A stretch of DNA of 64,000 nucleotides. Origin: Neolewinella aquimaris (GTDB lineage: Bacteria > Bacteroidota > Bacteroidia > Chitinophagales > Saprospiraceae). Below the pieces are notes generated by a model. That model was not told where the DNA came from and ran no database searches. It saw only the letters and a list, made by a program, of their open reading frames with translations. The DNA lies in NCBI RefSeq assembly GCF_014197245.1, contig NZ_JACIFF010000005.1, positions 1 to 64,000 on the forward strand. Direction: 5' to 3'. The position numbers were made by a program, and so were the translations under genes. Every line of letters starts with the position of its first letter. Position 1 is the first letter of the stretch. Below, in pieces: positions 21,244-30,126 of the stretch.

Positions 21244-22479
21244 CTATCGCAGAATCGTAACGCTTCCACTGCGGACCAGCTCCTGATCTTCGCAACGGTA
21301 TACCACCCGCCAGACCATCACTCCGGGATTGACCGGTTGACCGCGAAAACTGCCATCCCAGCGGGCAAAGGCATCGTCGGTGCGGAATACTTGTCCGCCG
21401 TAGCGGTCATAGATCTCGAAGGTGATCAAATCGGGTACCGCAAAGGGGTTGGAGATTCCGAAAGTTTCGTTTGCGACCGGGCCGATCCCATTTGGCGTAA
21501 ACGCTTTGGGTAGGAACAACTGGTTGCAATCCAGGGAATTGGGATCGATCACCTGCAGCGCGATACTATCGGTAGCCACGCAGCTGCTGACGTCGTCCGT
21601 GATCCGGACCCGGAAGACCCGGCGGCCGGCCGCCACGGGGGTGATGGTCGGCTCGGCATCGGTTGGAGCGTCTACGCCCGCCTGGGGGGTCCAGCTGAAG
21701 GCGGTACCGCAGTTGCTGTTGAGGCTGATGTCGATGCTCTCGCTGAGAAAAAGTAGGGTAGGGGGAGTGAGAATCCGGTCGGGAAACACGTACAGCTCAC
21801 GCACCTCCGCGGGGGGCAGGGCACGGCCGTAGATGCGGATCTCGTCGATCAGTCCGGCGAAGGGGCTGCTACCGGCCTCCGGGCAGGCAGCGTTGCCGAT
21901 GAGCAGGTCTCCGGCGTTGTCTATGTTAATGCGGTTGCTGGTAAGGACATCGGCTACTTCGTCGCCGTTCAGGTAGAGGCGTAAGCGGGTGTTCTCCCGC
22001 ACCAACACCACGTGCTGCCAACAGGAAGTGTTGGTGATGACATGGGTTAGGGAGGCCGCTTCGTTGCCCTGCCGCAGGGTCGCCTCTAGCGTACGCATCG
22101 CGGGTGCGTAGCGAAGGAAGAAATATTGTTGATCGGCACAGTTGGTATCGCGTTTGGCAATCAGGTACTGGTTGCCGCCGCTCCCGGTAGATTTGAAGTA
22201 GAGGCTGAGGGTGAAGTCCTCATCATCAAATTCCCGGTTGACGTTGTTGGTCGCTCCTCCCGGAATGCGTACAAAATCTTCCGTTCCGCCCAGGTTGAGG
22301 GCCTGTCCGATCACCCCACAGTCAAAATCTACGGCACCCGCCGGTACGCCAAGGTTGGAGGATTCGCCGCTGGCGTCGCCGAGGTTGCTCTCAAAGGGGT
22401 AGTGTGCGGAGAGCCCGAGCGTAGTCTGTGCAGCTACGCTGAGTGGAAGCAGCAGGAAAAGAGAGAGAAATCGGCGCAT
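21244..22479 (-). CDS. LamG-domain protein with T9SS type-B sorting domain
   Basis: 411 residues from ATG 22479, chosen because MRRFLSLFLLLPLSVAAQTT is a clean signal peptide. A LamG/concanavalin-like domain occupies about residues 25-220 (FVRIPGG, ITNTSCWQHVVLVRENTRLRLYLNG, GLIDEIRIYGRALPPAEV). An Ig/PKD-like stretch (TDDVSSCVATDSIALQV) follows. The end is a gliding-motility-associated C-terminal domain (FLPKAFTPNGIGPVANETF, then FEIYDRYGGQVFRT), the type-B signal for export by the type IX system. It is expected at the cell surface. Confidence 0.88.
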   Translation of the reverse strand: MRRFLSLFLLLPLSVAAQTTLGLSAHYPFESNLGDASGESSNLGVPAGAVDFDCGVIGQALNLGGTEDFVRIPGGATNNVNREFDDEDFTLSLYFKSTGSGGNQYLIAKRDTNCADQQYFFLRYAPAMRTLEATLRQGNEAASLTHVITNTSCWQHVVLVRENTRLRLYLNGDEVADVLTSNRINIDNAGDLLIGNAACPEAGSSPFAGLIDEIRIYGRALPPAEVRELYVFPDRILTPPTLLFLSESIDISLNSNCGTAFSWTPQAGVDAPTDAEPTITPVAAGRRVFRVRITDDVSSCVATDSIALQVIDPNSLDCNQLFLPKAFTPNGIGPVANETFGISNPFAVPDLITFEIYDRYGGQVFRTDDAFARWDGSFRGQPVNPGVMVWRVVYRCEDQELVRSGSVTILR

Positions 22480-22704
22480 GGCAGAAGTAAGATGATCGGG
22501 GCGGTGCGTTGCGGCAAGGCCTAAAGGTAACGCCGCTGATCGGTACACGAATCGGCTTCTGAGGGTAGGAGATGGGTAAAAATTGCCCTCCGATAGCCAA
22601 AAATGTCTTCCCGTTTGAATCCTTATTTGACGGATTGCGAACAAATACCCTATTTTCTGGCTACTAAGCAGTACAATTTCATCAAAACAACAAATACACG
22701 CTTT

Positions 22705-22950
22705 ATGGGTATTCTCGCCTGGATTTTACTTGGCCTCGTGGCCGGCGCTCTCGCCAAATGGATCATGCCCGGTCCGGATCCCGGTGGGTGGATCGTCACC
22801 ATCCTCATCGGCATCGTCGGTGCAGTGATCGGCGGCTTCATTGGCGGCGCCCTCGGCTTTGGCGGCGTTGACGGATTCAACATCGGTTCCATCCTGATCG
22901 CCGTACTTGGTGCTATTGTCCTCCTGTTTCTGTACCGGAAACTGGCATAA
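22705..22950 (+). CDS. GlsB/YeaQ/YmgE-family small membrane protein
   Basis: 81 residues from ATG 22705 (MGILAWILLGLVAGALAKW). Three glycine-rich membrane segments with PGPDPGGW between the first and second are diagnostic of this transglycosylase-associated/stress family. The biochemical role is not established. The open frame extends 34 codons upstream but without membrane-protein character. Confidence 0.85.
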   Translation: MGILAWILLGLVAGALAKWIMPGPDPGGWIVTILIGIVGAVIGGFIGGALGFGGVDGFNIGSILIAVLGAIVLLFLYRKLA

Positions 22951-22969
22951 ACGGCTCGACGACGTAATT

Positions 22970-23009
22970 AAAGCGACCTTTCCGTACTAGCGGGGAGGTC
23001 GCTTTTGTT
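22970..23009 (+). terminator. Rho-independent terminator
   Basis: AAAGCGACCT / AGGTCGCTTT inverted repeat with a 16-nt loop, ending in a T-rich run, 19 nt after the GlsB-like gene. Confidence 0.8.
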
Positions 23010-23040
23010 ATTTTACCATCCACCACCTAAAAATTCGATC

Positions 23041-23799
23041 GTGTCGTCGCGCATCGTTCAAATAACCGATCCTCATTTGCTTGCCCCCGGCCAAGCCCTG
23101 ATGGGTCTTGATGTAAACACCCGACTCGAAGACGTGCTTCAGTTAGCCGAAGAGCTGGACCCGGACGCGTACTTCTTTACCGGAGATTTTTGCGCCCACG
23201 AACCGGTGCAGGAGGTTTACCACCGGCTCCGCGACCGCCTCGACCAACTGCCCGCCCCCTACTACCTCACCGCCGGCAACCACGATGGGAGGCAAATGAT
23301 GCGGAATGCGTTTCAACTACCGGGCCGGGGAAATGAAGGAATCTGCGACCTGGTACAGGTTAAGGATCGCACGTTCCTCTTCCTTGACTCAAGCCCGGGG
23401 TTCGTGGACGAAAGACAGTTAGACTGGCTTGCCGGTGCGCTAGCACAACATCCGCAGTCCGACATCGTCATTCATCATCCCCCGATCGCACTGGGTGTGC
23501 GCTTCATGGATGCCAAGTATCCACTGCGCGACACGGAGCGGCTGCTGCACCTGATCATGGGCGACGGGATTCGCCGACGGGTGTTCTGCGGCCATTATCA
23601 CTCCGTCCGCACGGTAAGTCACGGAAATTTGGACGTTTACCTCTGCCCCCCCACCAGTTTTTACATCGATCCCGCGGCGGATGAATTCCACATGGTAGAT
23701 CGGGCCCCCGGCTGCCAACTCCTCGAATGGACCTGCGGGGGAGATTTTCGCTATACCGCCTACGCAACTTCCACGGTGCGGGAGGAGTTACAAAAATAG
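23041..23799 (+). CDS. Calcineurin-like phosphodiesterase (CpdA/Icc-like)
   Basis: 252 residues from a GTG at 23041. The family begins just before RIVQITDPHLL, and the only upstream option, TTG 23005, lies in the terminator. Metallophosphoesterase motifs are ITDPH, YFFTGDFCAHE, LTAGNHDGR, VIHHPPI and FCGHYHSVR. The order and length match cAMP phosphodiesterase CpdA. A weak -7-like AAAATTCG lies 3 nt before the GTG. The real substrate is unproven. Confidence 0.85.
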   Translation: MSSRIVQITDPHLLAPGQALMGLDVNTRLEDVLQLAEELDPDAYFFTGDFCAHEPVQEVYHRLRDRLDQLPAPYYLTAGNHDGRQMMRNAFQLPGRGNEGICDLVQVKDRTFLFLDSSPGFVDERQLDWLAGALAQHPQSDIVIHHPPIALGVRFMDAKYPLRDTERLLHLIMGDGIRRRVFCGHYHSVRTVSHGNLDVYLCPPTSFYIDPAADEFHMVDRAPGCQLLEWTCGGDFRYTAYATSTVREELQK

Positions 23800-23830
23800 G
23801 CGTGTGCTTGTGAGATATTCTACGCCACCG

Positions 23831-23838
23831 TATATTTG
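23831..23838 (+). promoter_or_regulatory. -7 element for tRNA-Gln
   Basis: TATATTTG fits TAnnTTTG, 18 nt before the tRNA. A partial -33 (CTTG at 23807-23810) lies about 20 nt upstream. Confidence 0.65.
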
Positions 23839-23856
23839 CGGCCGCTAACGGCACTC

Positions 23857-23931
23857 AGACCCATGGTGTAATTGGCAACACAACAGATTTTGGTTCTGTC
23901 GTTCAAGGTTCGAGTCCTTGTGGGTCTACCA
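23857..23931 (+). tRNA. tRNA-Gln (anticodon TTG)
   Basis: Full cloverleaf: acceptor AGACCCA/TGGGTCT, D-stem GTG/CAC, anticodon stem ACAGA/TCTGT with loop TTTTGGT (anticodon TTG at 23890-23892), T-arm with GGTTCGAGTCC, discriminator A and an encoded CCA end. It reads CAA, and CAG by wobble. Confidence 0.97.
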
Positions 23932-23941
23932 GCTTACAGTC

Positions 23942-23976
23942 AGCCAGCCTTCCCGTCCGGGGAGGCTGGCTTTTTA
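23942..23976 (+). terminator. Terminator of tRNA-Gln
   Basis: AGCCAGCCT(TCCC) pairs with (GGGG)AGGCTGGCT around a short loop and is followed by TTTTT, 10 nt after the tRNA. Confidence 0.9.
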
Positions 23977-23991
23977 ATTTGGGCAAATCGC

Positions 23992-23999
23992 TATATTTG
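23992..23999 (+). promoter_or_regulatory. -7 element for the beta-helix gene
   Basis: TATATTTG lies after the tRNA terminator and about 120 nt upstream of the ATG at 24122, giving a long leader in which I recognise nothing. Confidence 0.5.
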
Positions 24000-24121
24000 T
24001 CCGCTTTGTTACGGGCGGAGTAAGTTTTATTGCTTAGCGTTGTGGCGCAATTTCCGCTGGATGAAATTACGGTTTGCCTAATTTCCGACCGGTCCCTCCG
24101 ACACTTTCTAACTACACATTC

Positions 24122-27055
24122 ATGAAGCATTATTTACTCCTCTTTTGCCTGTTCGTCGCAGTGGCGGTAGGTAACGCCCAGGTGGTTTACGTCAACGTAG
24201 CGGCTACCGGCACCGCCGATGGGACATCCTGGGAAAATGCCTACACCGACCTCAACATGGCCATTGATAGTGCCGATGCAGGTAGTACCCTGTGGGTTGC
24301 CGCGGGACGCTACGTGACTCCCGACTCCAGTTCCTTCTTTATCGATCGGGAAATGTCGCTGTACGGTGGTTTCGCCGGCGGGGAAACCAGCCTGGACGAG
24401 GCGGATCCCACCGCCAACGAAACCATTCTCAGCGGTGATGTGATGGGGAATGATCCCTCGGGCACTTACGATACTACCCTTATGGCGGACAACAACCGGG
24501 TGCTTGCGATCATCGACACGGCTGAAACCAGCCAGTTTATGGTAACCCTTGACGGATTTACCATCGCCAATGGAGTCATCACTACCGAATTCCCCGGGAG
24601 CGGATCAATCGTTCCCTACTCCGGAGGGGGGATCTTATCGTTTGCCAAGACCATGGTATCGCGGGTGCGCTTCCGGGACAATCGGGCAAATTTCGGATCG
24701 GCTACGGCCTTTTACACCAATACCGCTACCGGCTCCACACTTAGCGAAGTAAGTAGTAGCGACAACTACATTGATGAAGGCAGTGCCCATATTTCTAACG
24801 GAGCCGACTCCGTATCCTACCTGAACAGCACATTTACGGGCGGCAGCGACACCACACTTACGGGTGCCATCGAGTATCTTTTCGGTACGGGACTGGTCAT
24901 CGATGGTTGTTCTTTTGACAACTACCTCGTAGCCAACAGAACCTTCGGGGCCTGTGTCACGAGCCTTAACGCCACCGGTATCTTGGTGAAGAATTCGAGC
25001 TTCAGCAATTCGTATTCTGACTTAGTGGGCGGAGCGGTCGGCTTCTCCAACTTATCACAATTCGACGTCGATCGGGAAGTAAACGCTATGGACTGCGTTA
25101 TCGACAACTGCACCTTCACGGATGTCACCGCCGAAATTGGTGCCGGCGCGATCTGGCTGCAAAACACCAGCAGCCGGATTTCCAACTCGAAAATCACCGG
25201 GGCATTCGCGGCAAATGGCGGCGGTATCTACATGCTGTCGGGCAGTGAAGATGAGCTGACCTACGAACACGAACTGCTCAACAACGAATTCGACGGCAAC
25301 AACAGCATCGATGGCGGCGGGGCCGCGCTCTACGTCAACGACCAGACCAGCTACCGGATCACGGGCAACAAATTCATAAACAACGACAATAGCGGCACCT
25401 TCGGCGGGGGCGCGCTCTACATCCAGGCTCAGGCCGACATGAACGAGTCCGCCGTCATTGCAGACAACGAGTTTACGGGCAATACGATCGGTGATGATTT
25501 CGGAGCGGCAATGCGGGTTACCTCGATAGATTCCGAGATCAGAAACAACACTTTCCGCGGTAACGCCGGCAATACCGGAACCGTCTTCGTCGCCGGCGGC
25601 GGCAAGAAATTCAATTTCACTAATAACCTGTTTATCGATAACGGGAAGATCAACAGCATAATCAGCGCGCGGGGCGCCGGTATCGCATCCTTCCTTACCG
25701 GGGGCGAGTTTCCCACGGCCCTGAACGTCGACAGTTGCACCTTCCAGGGCAACGTTGTTACCAATGATGACTTCATCAGCGGCGGCGCGGCAATCTACGT
25801 TTCCGGAGGATCGCCCACTCTACCCACCCTGAACGTCACCAGCTCGACCTTTCTGGGTAATGCGGCCAACGATGACGCCGATGGTGCCATACAGGCGGTC
25901 GACGGCGTAGAAGTGAAAATTTCGGATAGCGACTTCAGCAGTAACTCCACTTCCGGAGCGGGCGGCGCGATCAACATCACACGTACACTTCTGCGCGACA
26001 CGGCCGGCGTGGCGGTCCGGCCATTCTCCTACGACGTCAACCGCGAACCCACTCTACTGGTAGAGCGAAGCCTCTTCCTCAACAACAGCTCGGCCCTGCA
26101 GGGAGGCGCGATCAACCTAAATTCCGCCGGATTGACGGTAAAAAACTCCATCTTTATCGGCAACGCACTCAGTGCGGAAACCGGCGGTAGCGGTGGTGCC
26201 ATCATCATCAACGGCAGCAACGTACTCGGTGCGGAACTGGACAACTACCTGATCAACAACACTTTCTTCGACAACACCGACGGAGGGCGGCCCGCCGTAG
26301 ATACCATTCCGGGTTCCACCGGTAACGCTGTAGCGATCTATCAGCCCGGCAACACCGACGCCGACACCAATTCCGTACGACTGACCATCCAAAACAACGC
26401 CTTCTTCCAGTCGGGCGTGGATGAAGAAAGCCTCGGCCTTGAGTTCAACACCGGCGACGCCAACGATCCGGTCGGATTTGGAGAACTGAACGTCGTTTCG
26501 CTCGGCGGCAACTTCTTCAGCAGTACCCCCACTCCCCAACTGCCGATTACGGTAGAGAGCGGGGAAGACGTGGTTGATGTTACCGTAGATGTCGAGGACA
26601 TCTTCACCGACCCCTTCGGTGATTTTACCGATTTTCCGGAGGTAGACCTGCTCTTCGATGACGGCAACAACCCGCTGATCAACGCAGGCACGACCGGGCC
26701 CCTGGTGCCCGAACTTGACTTCTTCCGGGCCGAGCGCGACGATATGCCCGACATCGGCGCCATCGAGTACGGTGCGGACCGTTCCGTCGCCGTGGCGGAA
26801 CCCATCGCGCAGAGCGGCCTGTCGCTGGAGTTCTTCCCGAACCCGACGGTAGACGTGGTGAACATCATCAATAGCGACCCCTCAATCACCACCTTTACGG
26901 TGCTGGTTTCCGATATGCAAGGACGGTATGTCGGCGGTCGCCAGTTCGGCGCCGCCCGGAATACCCTCAACGTAAGCACGCTTCCCAAGGGCGCTTACAA
27001 CCTGTCTTTACTCATCAACGGCAAGGTGTACAGCAAGCAGATCGTCAAGCAGTAA
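24122..27055 (+). CDS. Secreted right-handed beta-helix protein, T9SS type-A sorting domain
   Basis: 977 residues from ATG 24122 with signal peptide MKHYLLLFCLFVAVAVGNAQ. The N-terminus VYVNVAATGTADGTSWENAYTDL is typical of surface parallel beta-helix (polymorphic outer-membrane/pectate-lyase-like) proteins. Many Asn- and Gly-rich turns with NNTF, GGAI and GNxF patterns run through residues about 150-800. The last 80 residues are a T9SS type-A domain (LEFFPNPTVDVVNI, VSDMQGRYV, LPKGAYNLSLLINGK). It is probably surface-bound or released. No catalytic site is obvious. Confidence 0.87.
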   Translation: MKHYLLLFCLFVAVAVGNAQVVYVNVAATGTADGTSWENAYTDLNMAIDSADAGSTLWVAAGRYVTPDSSSFFIDREMSLYGGFAGGETSLDEADPTANETILSGDVMGNDPSGTYDTTLMADNNRVLAIIDTAETSQFMVTLDGFTIANGVITTEFPGSGSIVPYSGGGILSFAKTMVSRVRFRDNRANFGSATAFYTNTATGSTLSEVSSSDNYIDEGSAHISNGADSVSYLNSTFTGGSDTTLTGAIEYLFGTGLVIDGCSFDNYLVANRTFGACVTSLNATGILVKNSSFSNSYSDLVGGAVGFSNLSQFDVDREVNAMDCVIDNCTFTDVTAEIGAGAIWLQNTSSRISNSKITGAFAANGGGIYMLSGSEDELTYEHELLNNEFDGNNSIDGGGAALYVNDQTSYRITGNKFINNDNSGTFGGGALYIQAQADMNESAVIADNEFTGNTIGDDFGAAMRVTSIDSEIRNNTFRGNAGNTGTVFVAGGGKKFNFTNNLFIDNGKINSIISARGAGIASFLTGGEFPTALNVDSCTFQGNVVTNDDFISGGAAIYVSGGSPTLPTLNVTSSTFLGNAANDDADGAIQAVDGVEVKISDSDFSSNSTSGAGGAINITRTLLRDTAGVAVRPFSYDVNREPTLLVERSLFLNNSSALQGGAINLNSAGLTVKNSIFIGNALSAETGGSGGAIIINGSNVLGAELDNYLINNTFFDNTDGGRPAVDTIPGSTGNAVAIYQPGNTDADTNSVRLTIQNNAFFQSGVDEESLGLEFNTGDANDPVGFGELNVVSLGGNFFSSTPTPQLPITVESGEDVVDVTVDVEDIFTDPFGDFTDFPEVDLLFDDGNNPLINAGTTGPLVPELDFFRAERDDMPDIGAIEYGADRSVAVAEPIAQSGLSLEFFPNPTVDVVNIINSDPSITTFTVLVSDMQGRYVGGRQFGAARNTLNVSTLPKGAYNLSLLINGKVYSKQIVKQ

Positions 27056-27085
27056 GCTTCTTTCTCACTTACCGTTCACTACCGG

Positions 27086-27122
27086 GAGCCGGGTCGCCAA
27101 GCTGGTGGCCCGGCTCTTTTTT
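27086..27122 (+). terminator. Rho-independent terminator
   Basis: A 13-bp stem with wobble pairs (GAGCCGGGTCGCC / GGTGGCCCGGCTC) and a 5-nt loop, followed by TTTTTT. It separates the beta-helix gene from the arginine operon. Confidence 0.9.
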
Positions 27123-27144
27123 ACGGTGGCCAAACCAATTGGCC

Positions 27145-27163
27145 TGCTCCTGCGTACCCGCCC
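27145..27163 (+). repeat. GC-rich 20-mer motif, copy 5
   Basis: TGCTCCTGCGTACCCGCCC, ending 29 nt before the -7 element of the arginine operon. Confidence 0.45.
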
Positions 27164-27192
27164 TCGATGGTACGCTTTTAAAAAAATAGCCC

Positions 27193-27200
27193 TAACTTTG
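27193..27200 (+). promoter_or_regulatory. -7 element of the arginine operon
   Basis: TAACTTTG is an exact TAnnTTTG and is followed by TGGT and the ATG of the leader ORF at 27205. No clear -33 TTTG is present at the usual spacing. Confidence 0.6.
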
Positions 27201-27204
27201 TGGT

Positions 27205-27252
27205 ATGCTAACGGTATCTCCCCGCATCCGCCTGCTCAGGCGAAGGATTTAA
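27205..27252 (+). CDS. Arginine-rich leader peptide of the arg operon
   Basis: A 15-codon ORF encoding MLTVSPRIRLLRRRI, then TAA. Five of 15 residues are Arg, and three consecutive codons are AGG CGA AGG. It begins 4 nt after the -7 element, so it would be translated from a leaderless end. A hairpin (CGCCT/AGGCG, 27229-27242) overlaps the Arg codons. Arginine genes follow. This is the classic layout of ribosome-mediated attenuation, as in amino-acid leader peptides of other bacteria. Expression is inferred. Confidence 0.6.
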   Translation: MLTVSPRIRLLRRRI

Positions 27253-27331
27253 TACGCTTCCCGCTACGGCCCGGAAGAGATCGGTCATTGTGTACCGGCG
27301 ATCCAACGATACCCTCCCCATCCTACCATTC

Positions 27332-27356
27332 CGACCTCCATCGAAGGTCGTCTTTT
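27332..27356 (+). promoter_or_regulatory. Terminator-like hairpin in the arg leader
   Basis: CGACCT / AGGTCG form a 6-bp stem with a 7-nt loop followed by TCTTTT, ending 9 nt before the first structural gene. It would be the terminator (or start-site sequestering) arm of an attenuator. The stem is short, and an antiterminator partner is not certain. Confidence 0.5.
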
Positions 27357-27365
27357 CCCATAGTT

Positions 27366-27944
27366 ATGCAGATCAAGATACTGGTGGCCCAACCGGAACA
27401 CACCGTTTTCGCGCAGGCAATATGTGACCTTATTGAAGAATCGGCCAAGGCCCGCGGCACCGGTATTGCCAAGCGCAAACCGGAGTACGTGATCGAAAAG
27501 ATGCTCACGGGCAAGGCGATCATCGCCCTGGTCAATGGGGAGATCGGCGGCTTCAGCTACATCGAAACTTGGGAACACAGCAAGTATGTGGCGAATTCCG
27601 GCCTGATCGTGAATCCCGCTTTCCGTCGTCACGGCCTCGCTCGCCGGATCAAAGCGGCCATCTTCAATCTGTCGCGCACGAAGTACCCCGAAGCTCGCAT
27701 CTTCGGCATCACGACCAGCTTACCCGTGATGAAGATCAACAGCGACCTCGGCTACCGGCCCGTTACCTTCTCCGAACTCACCCAGGACGATGCCTTCTGG
27801 GCCGGCTGCAAAACCTGCCCCAACCACGATATTCTCGAGCGCAACCACCGCCGGATGTGCCTGTGCACCGCCATGATGGCCCCCAGTGCCGTAGAGGCGA
27901 GAAAAATGGTGGTCGACCTGTCCGACATGATCGTCGAAGGCTAG
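27366..27944 (+). CDS. GNAT acyltransferase, candidate N-acylglutamate synthase
   Basis: 192 residues from ATG 27366. The acetyl-CoA-binding motif is ANSGLIVNPAFRRHGLARRIK (about residues 77-97). The C-terminal part has a four-cysteine pattern, CKTCPNHDILERNHRRMCLC, that could bind a metal. As first gene of the arginine operon, in a phylum that usually lacks classic argA and argJ, it probably acylates glutamate (acetyl or succinyl). I recall a similar GNAT in the Bacteroides arginine cluster being proposed for this step. argG begins 18 nt after the stop. Confidence 0.75.
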   Translation: MQIKILVAQPEHTVFAQAICDLIEESAKARGTGIAKRKPEYVIEKMLTGKAIIALVNGEIGGFSYIETWEHSKYVANSGLIVNPAFRRHGLARRIKAAIFNLSRTKYPEARIFGITTSLPVMKINSDLGYRPVTFSELTQDDAFWAGCKTCPNHDILERNHRRMCLCTAMMAPSAVEARKMVVDLSDMIVEG

Positions 27945-27962
27945 ACTTTTAAACTATATACC

Positions 27963-29159
27963 GTGAAATTAAAGATCGTACTCGCCTACTCCGGTGGACT
28001 CGACACCAGCTATTGCGTCAAGTACCTTACCGAGGAAAAGGGCTACGAAGTACACGCCCTCACCGTGGATACCGGCGGCTTTTCGAAGGAAGAATTAGCG
28101 GAAATGGAAGAAAGGGCCCTTGCCCTGGGCGCCGCCTCCTACCGCAGCGTCGACGTGACCCGGGAATACTACGAAGAGTGCCTCCGCTACCTGGTGTACG
28201 GCAACTGCCTCCGCTACCAGACCTACCCGATGTCGGTCAGCGCCGAACGCATGTTCCAGGCCATGACCACCGCCCGCTACGCCGTGGAGATCGGTGCCGA
28301 TGGAGTAGCTCACGGTAGTACGGGTGCCGGCAACGACCAAGTACGCTTCGATCTGGCCTTCGAGCTGAGCGGCCGCGAACTGGAGATCATCACCCCAATC
28401 CGCGACCTCAAACTTTCCCGGCAGGAGGAAGTCGACTACCTCGCCAAACACGGCCTGCAGTGGCCCGAAAAGAAGGGCACGTACAGCATAAACGCCGGCC
28501 TGTGGGGAACCTCCGTCGGTGGCGCCGAGACCCTCACCAGCGACAAACCCCTGCCCGACGACGCCTGGCCGGTGCCGGTGACCGAAACGGAGGCGCGGAA
28601 GCTCGATCTACACTTTACGGAGGGGCAGTTTACTGGCTTCGACGAGGAAACGTTTGACGACCCGGTTGCCGCCATCCGCGCGCTGGAAAAACTGGCCGCT
28701 CCCTTTGGCGTCGGCCGCGACGTACACGTGGGCGATACCATCATCGGCATTAAGGGCCGGGTGGGATTTGCCGCCGCGGCCGCCGTACTCATCATCAAGG
28801 CCCACCACCTGCTCGAAAAGCACACCCTCGGCAAGTGGCAGCTCTTCTGGAAGGAGCAACTGAGCAACTGGTACGGCATGATGTTACACGAAGGGCAGTT
28901 TCTCGATCCCGTCATGCGCGACGTAGAGGCCTTCCTGGAAAGCTCGCAGGATACCGTCAACGGCACGGTCCACCTGACCCTCCACCCCCACCGCTATACC
29001 CTCGACGGCATCAGCTCGCCCAACGACCTGCTGGGTGCCGGATTCGGCAGCTATGGCGAGATGAACAAGGGCTGGAGCGGCGACGACGTCCGCGGTTTCA
29101 CCAAGATCCTGAGCGTACCGGGCCGCATCCGCAACGCGGTACAAAACGGAAAAGCATGA
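27963..29159 (+). CDS. argG: Argininosuccinate synthase
   Basis: Joins citrulline and aspartate with ATP to give argininosuccinate. It is 398 residues from a GTG start. The PPi-loop motif AYSGGLDTSYC begins at residue 8. Other family stretches are HGSTGAGNDQVRF and the central GLWGTSVGGAE. The stop overlaps the argC start as ATGA, so the two are translationally coupled. Confidence 0.96.
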   Translation: MKLKIVLAYSGGLDTSYCVKYLTEEKGYEVHALTVDTGGFSKEELAEMEERALALGAASYRSVDVTREYYEECLRYLVYGNCLRYQTYPMSVSAERMFQAMTTARYAVEIGADGVAHGSTGAGNDQVRFDLAFELSGRELEIITPIRDLKLSRQEEVDYLAKHGLQWPEKKGTYSINAGLWGTSVGGAETLTSDKPLPDDAWPVPVTETEARKLDLHFTEGQFTGFDEETFDDPVAAIRALEKLAAPFGVGRDVHVGDTIIGIKGRVGFAAAAAVLIIKAHHLLEKHTLGKWQLFWKEQLSNWYGMMLHEGQFLDPVMRDVEAFLESSQDTVNGTVHLTLHPHRYTLDGISSPNDLLGAGFGSYGEMNKGWSGDDVRGFTKILSVPGRIRNAVQNGKA

Positions 29160-30121
29160 CCCGCGTAGGTATAATTGGCGGCGGTGGGTACACGGCGGGT
29201 GAGCTGTTGCGGTTGCTCGTTCACCATCCGGAAGTAGAAATCGCCGTGGTGGAAAGCGGCAGTCAGGCCGGCAAGGCCGTCAGCGAGGTGCACAGCGACC
29301 TCGTCGGCGAAACGGACCTTCAATTCGTCGGGACCGCAGGTGCAATGCTGGACCAGTTAGATGCCGTGTTTCTGTGCATGGGCCACGGAGTCTCCCGCGG
29401 TTGGGTGGAAGCCCGCCGGCCGAAGAAAGACCTTCTGGTGGTAGACCTGAGCACCGACTACCGCATGGACGAACGCTGGGTGTACGGTTTGCCCGAAATC
29501 AACCGTGACAAAATCGTGGGTGCTCGGCGCATCGCCAATCCCGGCTGTTTCGCTACCGCGATCCAACTGGCCCTACTGCCCCTCGCGGCGGCCGGCCTGG
29601 CGGAAGGGGAGGTGCACATCAACGCCATTACGGGAAGTACCGGAGCGGGGCAAAGTCCTTCACCCACTACCCACTTTAGCTGGCGCAACGCCAACGTGAG
29701 CGTATACAAGGCTTTCAGCCACCAGCACTTGGCGGAAATCGGTCGCAGTGCCGCCCAGGTCGGTCGCATCGCTACGGACAAGCTGAACTTCCTGCCGGTC
29801 AGAGGGCCCTTTGCCCGCGGCATCTTTGCTACCACTTACCTTGACACTTCTGCCTCCGAAGCGGAACTGAAACAACTCTTCAACGACTTCTACGCCGATG
29901 CAGCTTTCACTCACGTTACCGACGACTCCATCGATCTGAAGCAGGTCGTCAATACCAACAAGGGGCTGGTGCACGTGGAAAAGCACGGCGACAAGGCGCT
30001 CGTCACCACCGCCATCGACAATCTCCTCAAGGGGGCCAGCGGACAGGCGGTGCAGAACATGAACCTGGCGCTCGGGCTGCCGGAGAAGCTGGGACTTAAC
30101 CTTAAGGCCTCGATGTTTTAG
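29156..30121 (+). CDS. argC: N-acetyl(acyl)-gamma-glutamyl-phosphate reductase
   Basis: NADPH-dependent reductase of the third arginine step, 321 residues from ATG 29156, which overlaps the argG stop. An upstream in-frame extension exists but lies inside argG. The Rossmann motif is VGIIGGGGYTAGELLRLL. The catalytic Cys is in RRIANPGCFATAIQLALLPL, and a conserved His is in VSVYKAFSHQH. It should act on the acetylated or succinylated substrate, depending on argF' specificity. Confidence 0.95.
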   Translation: MTRVGIIGGGGYTAGELLRLLVHHPEVEIAVVESGSQAGKAVSEVHSDLVGETDLQFVGTAGAMLDQLDAVFLCMGHGVSRGWVEARRPKKDLLVVDLSTDYRMDERWVYGLPEINRDKIVGARRIANPGCFATAIQLALLPLAAAGLAEGEVHINAITGSTGAGQSPSPTTHFSWRNANVSVYKAFSHQHLAEIGRSAAQVGRIATDKLNFLPVRGPFARGIFATTYLDTSASEAELKQLFNDFYADAAFTHVTDDSIDLKQVVNTNKGLVHVEKHGDKALVTTAIDNLLKGASGQAVQNMNLALGLPEKLGLNLKASMF

Positions 30122-30126
30122 ACTAC

